Below, piece by piece: positions 58,556 to 64,000 of a DNA stretch of 64,000 bases. The notes beneath the pieces were generated by a model. The model saw only the letters and a list, made by a program, of their open reading frames with translations, was not told the origin of the DNA and ran no database searches. Source of the stretch: Pseudophaeobacter profundi (GTDB lineage: Bacteria; Pseudomonadota; Alphaproteobacteria; Rhodobacterales; Rhodobacteraceae); the NCBI RefSeq assembly GCF_029697505.1, contig NZ_JARJEF010000011.1, positions 62,001-126,000 on the forward strand. Reading direction: 5' to 3'. Every line of letters starts with the position of its first letter. Position 1 is the first letter of the stretch. The position numbers were made by a program, and so were the translations under genes.

Positions 58556-60076
58556 ATGAACGCGCTACTCGAGATGCGCTCGATCACCAAGGAATTTCCA
58601 GGGGTCAAGGCGCTCGATTCGGTGAACCTGGCCGTAAAACAGGGCGAAATTCATGCACTCGTCGGGGAAAACGGCGCTGGCAAATCTACATTGATGAAGG
58701 TGCTATCCGGTGTTTATGCGGCGGGAAGCTATGAGGGCGAAATTCACTATGACGGCGCGCTGGCCGAATTTTCCGGCATCTCGGATTCCGAAGCGCGTGG
58801 CATTATCATCATTCACCAGGAACTGGCTCTGGTGCCGCTGCTGTCGATTGCCGAAAATCTCTTTCTTGGCAATGAACACGCGGTTGGTGGCATTGTCGAC
58901 TGGCGTGAAACCAATCGCCGCACCGAAGAGCTTCTGCGCAAGGTCGGGCTGTCAGAACCGCCCAGCGCGCTGGTTGATGCGCTGGGCGTGGGCAAACAGC
59001 AGTTGGTCGAGATTGCCAAGGCGCTGTCGAAAGAAGTTCGCCTGCTGATCCTCGACGAACCCACTGCCGCGCTCTCGGAAAGTGATAGCCAGGCGCTGCT
59101 GGATCTGATGCTTGAATTGAAAGAACAGGGCGTCACCCAGATCATCATCAGCCACAAGCTGAATGAGGTGCGCCGCGTGGCCGATACCGTGACCGTTATT
59201 CGCGATGGCACCAGCGTTTCTATCATGGAGGCCGAAAAGGGCGAAATCACCGAAGACCGCATCGTGCGTGACATGGTGGGCCGTGACATGGCCGACCGCT
59301 ACCCTGGGCGCGCCCGCCGGGCGGGTGAAACGCTGATGGAGGTCAAAGGCTGGAACGTCTGGCACCCGCAGCATAGCGAGCGGCAGATGATCAATGACGT
59401 CAATCTGGCGGTGCGCGCCGGCGAAGTCGTCGGTATTGCCGGGCTGATGGGGGCCGGGCGCACTGAACTGGCGATGAGCATCTTTGGCCAGTCCTACGGT
59501 CGCAACATATCCGGCAGCGTCGAAATGAAGGGCACCCCGGTTGATGTGAGCTCGGTCTCCAAGGCGATCAAGGCCGGGTTGGCCTATGTCACCGAAGATC
59601 GCAAATCGCTGGGTCTGGTTCTTGATGAAACCATTCAGCGCAACATCACCTTGGCCAATCTGCCTGAGGTATCGCGCAACATGGTCCTGAACGAAGCCCG
59701 CGAAACGCAGGTGGCAGAAGACTACCGGTCGGCGCTGAACATTCGAACCCCCAGCGTGTTTCAGAAGGTTATGAACCTGTCAGGCGGCAACCAGCAAAAA
59801 GTTGTGCTGTCCAAGTGGTTGTTTGCGCAGCCCGAGGTACTGATCCTGGACGAACCAACCCGCGGCATTGATGTCGGGGCCAAATTTGAAATTTACGGCA
59901 TCATCAACGACCTTTCGGCCCAGGGCAAAGGAGTCGTGATGATTTCCTCCGAGATGCCCGAACTTCTGGGCATGTGTGACCGTATCTACGTAATGAACGA
60001 AGGCTCCTTCGTCGGCGAACTCTCAGCCGAAGACGCCAGCCAAGAGCGCATCATGTCGCTCATCGTGACCGAATAG
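58556..60076 (+). CDS. gguA: Sugar ABC transporter ATP-binding protein (GguA/MmsA-type)
   Basis: A 506-residue double ATPase of the carbohydrate uptake 2 group. The first nucleotide domain has Walker [16 protein letters not shown] and Walker [16 protein letters not shown]. The second half has the variant loop [18 protein letters not shown] in place of Walker A, signature [15 protein letters not shown] and Walker [15 protein letters not shown]. That asymmetry is normal for this family. GGAGG lies 9 bases before the ATG at 58556. It powers uptake with the adjacent ChvE and GguB. Confidence 0.95.
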   Translation: MNALLEMRSITKEFPGVKALDSVNLAVKQGEIHALVGENGAGKSTLMKVLSGVYAAGSYEGEIHYDGALAEFSGISDSEARGIIIIHQELALVPLLSIAENLFLGNEHAVGGIVDWRETNRRTEELLRKVGLSEPPSALVDALGVGKQQLVEIAKALSKEVRLLILDEPTAALSESDSQALLDLMLELKEQGVTQIIISHKLNEVRRVADTVTVIRDGTSVSIMEAEKGEITEDRIVRDMVGRDMADRYPGRARRAGETLMEVKGWNVWHPQHSERQMINDVNLAVRAGEVVGIAGLMGAGRTELAMSIFGQSYGRNISGSVEMKGTPVDVSSVSKAIKAGLAYVTEDRKSLGLVLDETIQRNITLANLPEVSRNMVLNEARETQVAEDYRSALNIRTPSVFQKVMNLSGGNQQKVVLSKWLFAQPEVLILDEPTRGIDVGAKFEIYGIINDLSAQGKGVVMISSEMPELLGMCDRIYVMNEGSFVGELSAEDASQERIMSLIVTE

Positions 60077-60087
60077 GAGACAGCAAA

Positions 60088-61323
60088 ATGGAACTTGCAG
60101 AAGGCACCGCAGGGGCCCCCAAGAAACTGGGGATCAAGGAATACCTCGTGCGGCATATGCGTGAATACGGTCTCTTGTTTGCCCTGATCGCGATCATGGC
60201 GTTTTTCCAGATCGTCACCAATGGCACGCTGTTGAAGCCGGTGAACGTGACCAATCTGCTGTTGCAGAACAGCTATATCATCATCATGGCGCTGGGGATG
60301 CTGATCGTCATTGTCAGCGGCAATATTGACCTGTCGGTGGGCTCTGTCATGGGGTTTGTCGGGGCGCTGGCCGCCGTGATGATCGTCGAATGGGAACTCT
60401 CTACCGGGGTCACCATGGTGACCTGCCTTGTGGCGGGCGGCCTGATTGGTGCGGCGCAGGGCTATTGGATCGCCTATTGGAAGATCCCCTCCTTCATCGT
60501 CACGCTGGCGGGGATGCTGGTGTTTCGCGGCCTGTCGCTCTGGCTGCTGGAAGGCCAATCCCTGGGCCCGTTCCCGCGTGAATTCCAGATGATATCAAAC
60601 GGATTTGTGCCGGATATCTTCCCATCATGGCTGTCCTCGGGGCTGGCGGGTCTGCTGGATGCCAAGCGGGTGAATGTGCTGTCGCTTTCGACGGGGCTGG
60701 TCGCGGCAGGGCTGATCACCTGGATGGGCATGAAGTCACGCGCCCAGAACCGCGCCTATGGCATGGAGGTAGAGCCAAGTGCCTTCTTCTATGCGCGGAT
60801 CGGGATCACCTCGCTGGCGCTGATCTTCATTTTCTACAAGCTGTCGACGTTTCGCGGTCTGCCCAATGTGCTTTTGACCATGGGTGTGCTGACCCTCATC
60901 TATGCCTTCTTCACAGAGCGTACCGTCACCGGCCGTCGCATCTATGCCCTGGGTGGCAACGAAAAGGCCGCCAAGCTGTCGGGCATCAAGACCGAGCGTC
61001 TGACCTTTCTGGCCTTTGCCAACATGGGGGTTCTGGCCGCAGCGGCGGGCATGGTCTTTGCCGCACGGCTGAACTCGGCCACGCCCAAAGCAGGCTTTGC
61101 GCTTGAACTGGATGTGATCGCGGCTGTCTTCATTGGTGGTGCCTCTATGTCGGGCGGTGTCGGCAAGATCGTCGGCGCGGTTGTCGGGGCCTTCCTTATG
61201 GGCGTGCTGAACAACGGCATGTCGATCCTTGGCATTGGCATCGACTACCAGCAGGTGATCAAGGGGCTGGTGCTGCTGGCTGCCGTGATCTTCGATGTTT
61301 ACAACAAATCAAAGCAGGCCTGA
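60088..61323 (+). CDS. gguB: Sugar ABC transporter permease (GguB/MmsB-type)
   Basis: A 411-residue permease with about ten hydrophobic helices. The branched-chain/sugar permease-type segments ALGMLIVIVSGNIDLSVGSVMGF, KIPSFIVTLAGMLVFRGLSLWLLEG and GASMSGGVGKIVGAVVGAFLMGVLNNGM are clear. A hydrophilic loop near 230 is typical of GguB. The long N-terminus fits this subgroup. It lies 11 bases after gguA. Confidence 0.95.
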   Translation: MELAEGTAGAPKKLGIKEYLVRHMREYGLLFALIAIMAFFQIVTNGTLLKPVNVTNLLLQNSYIIIMALGMLIVIVSGNIDLSVGSVMGFVGALAAVMIVEWELSTGVTMVTCLVAGGLIGAAQGYWIAYWKIPSFIVTLAGMLVFRGLSLWLLEGQSLGPFPREFQMISNGFVPDIFPSWLSSGLAGLLDAKRVNVLSLSTGLVAAGLITWMGMKSRAQNRAYGMEVEPSAFFYARIGITSLALIFIFYKLSTFRGLPNVLLTMGVLTLIYAFFTERTVTGRRIYALGGNEKAAKLSGIKTERLTFLAFANMGVLAAAAGMVFAARLNSATPKAGFALELDVIAAVFIGGASMSGGVGKIVGAVVGAFLMGVLNNGMSILGIGIDYQQVIKGLVLLAAVIFDVYNKSKQA

Positions 61324-61324
61324 T

Positions 61325-63067
61325 ATGACATTCAAACCCGCAAAATGGCCCCGCAAGCTGCGCTCTGCCGAATGGTACAGTGGCAGCACCAAGGATGTGA
61401 TCTACCATCGCGGCTGGATGAAGAACCAGGGCTATCCGGACGATCTGTTTGATGGTCGCCCCGTGATCGGCATCCTGAACACCTGGTCGGACATGACGCC
61501 CTGCAACGGCCACCTGCGCGAACTGGCTGAAAAGGTGAAGGCCGGCATCTGGGAGGCCGGGGGCTTTCCGCTGGAGGTGCCTGTCTTCTCGGCCTCGGAA
61601 AACACGTTTCGCCCTACGGCGATGATGTTTCGCAACCTTGCGGCGTTGTCGATCGAAGAACAGATCCGTGGGCAGCCGATGGATGGCTGCGTGCTTATGG
61701 TCGGCTGTGACAAGACCACACCCTCGCTGCTGATGGCTGCGGCGTCCTGCGATCTGCCCTCTATCGTGGTGACGGGTGGGCCGATGCTGAACGGCTGGTT
61801 CCAGGGTGAACGTGTAGGCGCAGGCACCCATCTGTGGCGCTTTTCCGAGGCGGTCAAAGCCGGGGAAATGACGCAGGAGGAATTCCTGTCAGCAGAGTCT
61901 GCGGTGACCCGTTCTTCCGGCACCTGCAACACCATGGGCACAGCCTCCTCTATGGCGTCTATGGCCGAAGCGCTGGGCATGGCCCTGTCCGGGAATGCCG
62001 CGATCCCGGCTGTCGACAGCCGCCGCCGCGTGATGGCGCAGCTTTCGGGGCGGCGCATCGTGCAGATGGTCAAAGACGATCTCAAACCCTCTGACGTGCT
62101 GACCCGCGCGGCCTTTGAAAACGCCATCCGCTGCAACGGCGCGGTGGGGGGGTCAACCAATACGGTGGTGCATATGCTGGCCATCGCCGGCCGTGTCGGC
62201 ATCGACATCACCTTGGACGATTGGGACCGCTGCGGCCGTGACATTGCCACCATCCTGAACCTGCAGCCTTCGGGAAAATACCTGATGGAAGAGTTCTTCT
62301 ATGCCGGTGGCCTTCCGGTTGTTCTGAAACGGCTGGCCGAGGCCGGGAAGCTGCATAAGGACGCGCTGACCGTTTCGGGGGAAACCGTCTGGGATGAAAT
62401 CAAGGACGCGGTCAACGGGAACGAGGACGTGATCCTGCCCATTGACAAACCGCTGACGGAGAAAGGCGGTATTGCCGTTCTCAAGGGTAATCTTGCCCCG
62501 AAGGGCGCGATCCTGAAACCTTCGGCGGCCTCTGCCCACTTGATGCAGCATCGCGGTCGGGCAGTCGTTTTTGAAGATATCGACGACTACAAGGCCAAGA
62601 TCAACGATGATGCGCTGGATATCGACGAGACCTGCATCATGGTGCTGAAGAACTGCGGCCCAAAGGGCTATCCCGGCATGGCCGAGGTGGGCAACATGGG
62701 GCTTCCCCCCAAGGTGCTGAAGAAGGGGATCACTGATATGATCCGCATTTCGGATGCGCGCATGTCCGGCACCGCCTATGGCACCGTGATCCTGCACACC
62801 TCGCCCGAGGCGGCGGCTGGTGGCCCGCTGGCGGTGGTACAGAGCGGTGACATGATCGAGGTCGATGTGGAAAACCGTCGCCTGCATCTGGATATTTCCG
62901 ATGCCGAACTGGCCGAGCGCCTGTCCAATTGGCAGCCAAGCCACGAAACGGCGGCCTCCGGCTATGCCTGGCTACATCAGGCCCATGTCGAGGGTGCCGA
63001 TACCGGCGCCGATCTCGACTTTCTCAAGGGGTGCCGTGGGGCGCCGGTCGGAAAGGATTCGCATTGA
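61325..63067 (+). CDS. IlvD/Edd-family sugar-acid dehydratase (probably L-arabinonate dehydratase)
   Basis: A 580-residue iron-sulfur dehydratase. Cluster-ligand cysteines sit in SDMTPCNGHL, MVGCDKTTPS and SSGTCNTMGTASSM, the standard IlvD/Edd arrangement. The metal/substrate segments NAIRCNGAVGGSTNTVVH and MVLKNCGPKGYPGMAEVGNMG are intact. Sugar-acid members of the family turn L-arabinonate, D-galactonate or D-xylonate into 2-keto-3-deoxy acids. The start at 61325 follows the gguB stop by one base. The stop overlaps the next gene's ATG (TGATG). Operon context favours arabinonate or galactonate; specificity is inferred. Confidence 0.88.
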   Translation: MTFKPAKWPRKLRSAEWYSGSTKDVIYHRGWMKNQGYPDDLFDGRPVIGILNTWSDMTPCNGHLRELAEKVKAGIWEAGGFPLEVPVFSASENTFRPTAMMFRNLAALSIEEQIRGQPMDGCVLMVGCDKTTPSLLMAAASCDLPSIVVTGGPMLNGWFQGERVGAGTHLWRFSEAVKAGEMTQEEFLSAESAVTRSSGTCNTMGTASSMASMAEALGMALSGNAAIPAVDSRRRVMAQLSGRRIVQMVKDDLKPSDVLTRAAFENAIRCNGAVGGSTNTVVHMLAIAGRVGIDITLDDWDRCGRDIATILNLQPSGKYLMEEFFYAGGLPVVLKRLAEAGKLHKDALTVSGETVWDEIKDAVNGNEDVILPIDKPLTEKGGIAVLKGNLAPKGAILKPSAASAHLMQHRGRAVVFEDIDDYKAKINDDALDIDETCIMVLKNCGPKGYPGMAEVGNMGLPPKVLKKGITDMIRISDARMSGTAYGTVILHTSPEAAAGGPLAVVQSGDMIEVDVENRRLHLDISDAELAERLSNWQPSHETAASGYAWLHQAHVEGADTGADLDFLKGCRGAPVGKDSH

Positions 63068-63996
63068 TGAAAATTGCACTTGTAGGCATTGGCAAGATTG
63101 CTGTGGATCAGCATGTTCCGGCCATAGCCGCTGCGCCGGATTGGGATCTTGCCGCCACCGTATCACGCCAGGGCACAGTTGATGGCGTTCCCGCCTTCAC
63201 CGATCTGGATGCAATGCTGAAGGACTGTCCCGACATTCGTGTCGTGTCGCTTTGTCTGCCGCCGGTGCCGCGCTTTGTTGCGGCCCAGGCCGCGATCCGT
63301 GCCGGGCGGCATGTCATGCTGGAAAAGCCGCCAGGCGCAACGCTGTCGGAATGCCACGCGCTGGAATCCCTGGCGCGGGCGCAGCGGGTTTCGCTCTTTG
63401 CGACCTGGCATTCGCGTGAAGCAGCAGGCGTGGCAGGTGCCAAGGCATGGTTGGCCGACAAGACCCTGCGCCGCCTTAGCGTGACCTGGAAAGAAGACGT
63501 GCGCCGCTGGCATCCTGGCCAGGACTGGATTTGGCAACCCGGCGGGCTGGGCGTCTTTGATCCGGGCATCAACGCCCTGTCGATCGTGACAGAGATCCTG
63601 CCCGACCCTATCCATGTGACCAGTGCGGTTCTGAAGGTGCCTGAAAACTGCCAGACTCCGATCGCCGCTTCGGTTGGGTTTTATCATCCGCAAGGGGCCG
63701 AGATTACGGCCGAGCTGGATTTCCTGCAGCAAGGCGAACAGATCTGGACCATCGAGGCAGAGACGGATCAGGGCACACTGGTGCTCTCCGGTGGCGGCGC
63801 AAGGCTGACCATCAATGGCAAAGAAACGCTGGAGGACACCGGCTTTAGCCTGACGGGGGAATATCCCCGGCTCTATGCGCGCATGGCGCAGGTTGTCGGC
63901 GATGGCGACATTGATATGGATCTGTCCCCGATGCGCCATGTGGCAGATGCCTTTACGCTGGGGCGGCGGGTGTCTGTCGCACCGTTCATCGAGTGA
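63067..63996 (+). CDS. Gfo/Idh/MocA oxidoreductase, probably galactose/arabinose 1-dehydrogenase
   Basis: A 309-residue NAD(P)-dependent dehydrogenase. A Rossmann start (MKIALVGIGKIAVDQHVPAI) and the family Lys in HVMLEKPPGATLSE are followed by a C-terminal domain with WKEDVRRWHPGQDWIWQPGGLGVFDPGINALSIV. These segments are close to D-galactose 1-dehydrogenase, which also oxidises L-arabinose to the lactone. It is coupled to the dehydratase gene, which would act one or two steps later. Lactonase and aldolase genes are not visible and may follow beyond the right edge, only four bases away. Confidence 0.88.
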   Translation: MKIALVGIGKIAVDQHVPAIAAAPDWDLAATVSRQGTVDGVPAFTDLDAMLKDCPDIRVVSLCLPPVPRFVAAQAAIRAGRHVMLEKPPGATLSECHALESLARAQRVSLFATWHSREAAGVAGAKAWLADKTLRRLSVTWKEDVRRWHPGQDWIWQPGGLGVFDPGINALSIVTEILPDPIHVTSAVLKVPENCQTPIAASVGFYHPQGAEITAELDFLQQGEQIWTIEAETDQGTLVLSGGGARLTINGKETLEDTGFSLTGEYPRLYARMAQVVGDGDIDMDLSPMRHVADAFTLGRRVSVAPFIE

Positions 63997-64000
63997 GCAC

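Overview
This window looks like a chromosomal segment of an alphaproteobacterium of the Rhodobacterales (Roseobacter group). The basis is high GC, an AGGAG-type ribosome-site style, many 4-base ATGA overlaps between genes, the gpmI-envC-ctpA order, and several proteins that resemble roseobacter families. The call comes from reading the proteins by eye; no database search was run. I saw no rRNA, tRNA, CRISPR array, insertion sequence, integrase or phage gene.

Bases 1-6,800 hold a truncated UMF1-type MFS transporter, yggT, recQ, yaaA and a hybrid sensor kinase. Bases 6,900-14,600 hold a periplasmic alpha-2-macroglobulin and penicillin-binding protein 1C, translationally coupled. Facing them on the minus strand (14,682-21,605) is a MoxR / DUF58 / BatA-DUF4159 / GATase-like membrane protein operon. 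Bases 21,658-32,700 are mostly housekeeping: a DUF1285 protein, hydroxypyruvate isomerase, polA, a flavodoxin-like protein, a zf-CHCC protein, an ABC ATPase without its permease, then gpmI, an EnvC-like factor and ctpA. A 254-base nested inverted-repeat element lies between hyi and polA. Bases 32,880-44,020 carry rsgA, ada, two roseobacter-type hypothetical genes, a lipoprotein divergent from a very unusual pseudo-ABC/cyclic-nucleotide protein, a CPBP protease, accD and folC.

The accessory part starts at 44,200. On the minus strand, seven genes read in order DUF6134 secreted protein, OmpR-type response regulator, sensor kinase, thermostable-hemolysin-family (GNAT-like) protein, AMP-dependent ligase, SDR reductase and TauD-type oxygenase. 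Nearly identical 19-base direct-repeat boxes (two 7-base half-sites 11 bases apart) lie about 50 bases before the first gene and about 50 bases before the hemolysin-family gene. I read this as a two-component system that controls itself and a small biosynthetic cassette for an unknown, probably acyl-derived metabolite. This is the best candidate for an undescribed system in the window.

Bases 50,872-56,320 hold a LysR regulator divergent from a TAXI-type TRAP transporter followed by a split AtuA-type enzyme, probably uptake and breakdown of an unidentified organic acid. Bases 56,373-63,996 hold a GbpR-like LysR regulator divergent from a ChvE-GguA-GguB sugar importer, an IlvD/Edd sugar-acid dehydratase and a galactose/arabinose 1-dehydrogenase, a coherent pathway for non-phosphorylative use of L-arabinose or D-galactose. 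That pathway probably continues past the right edge.
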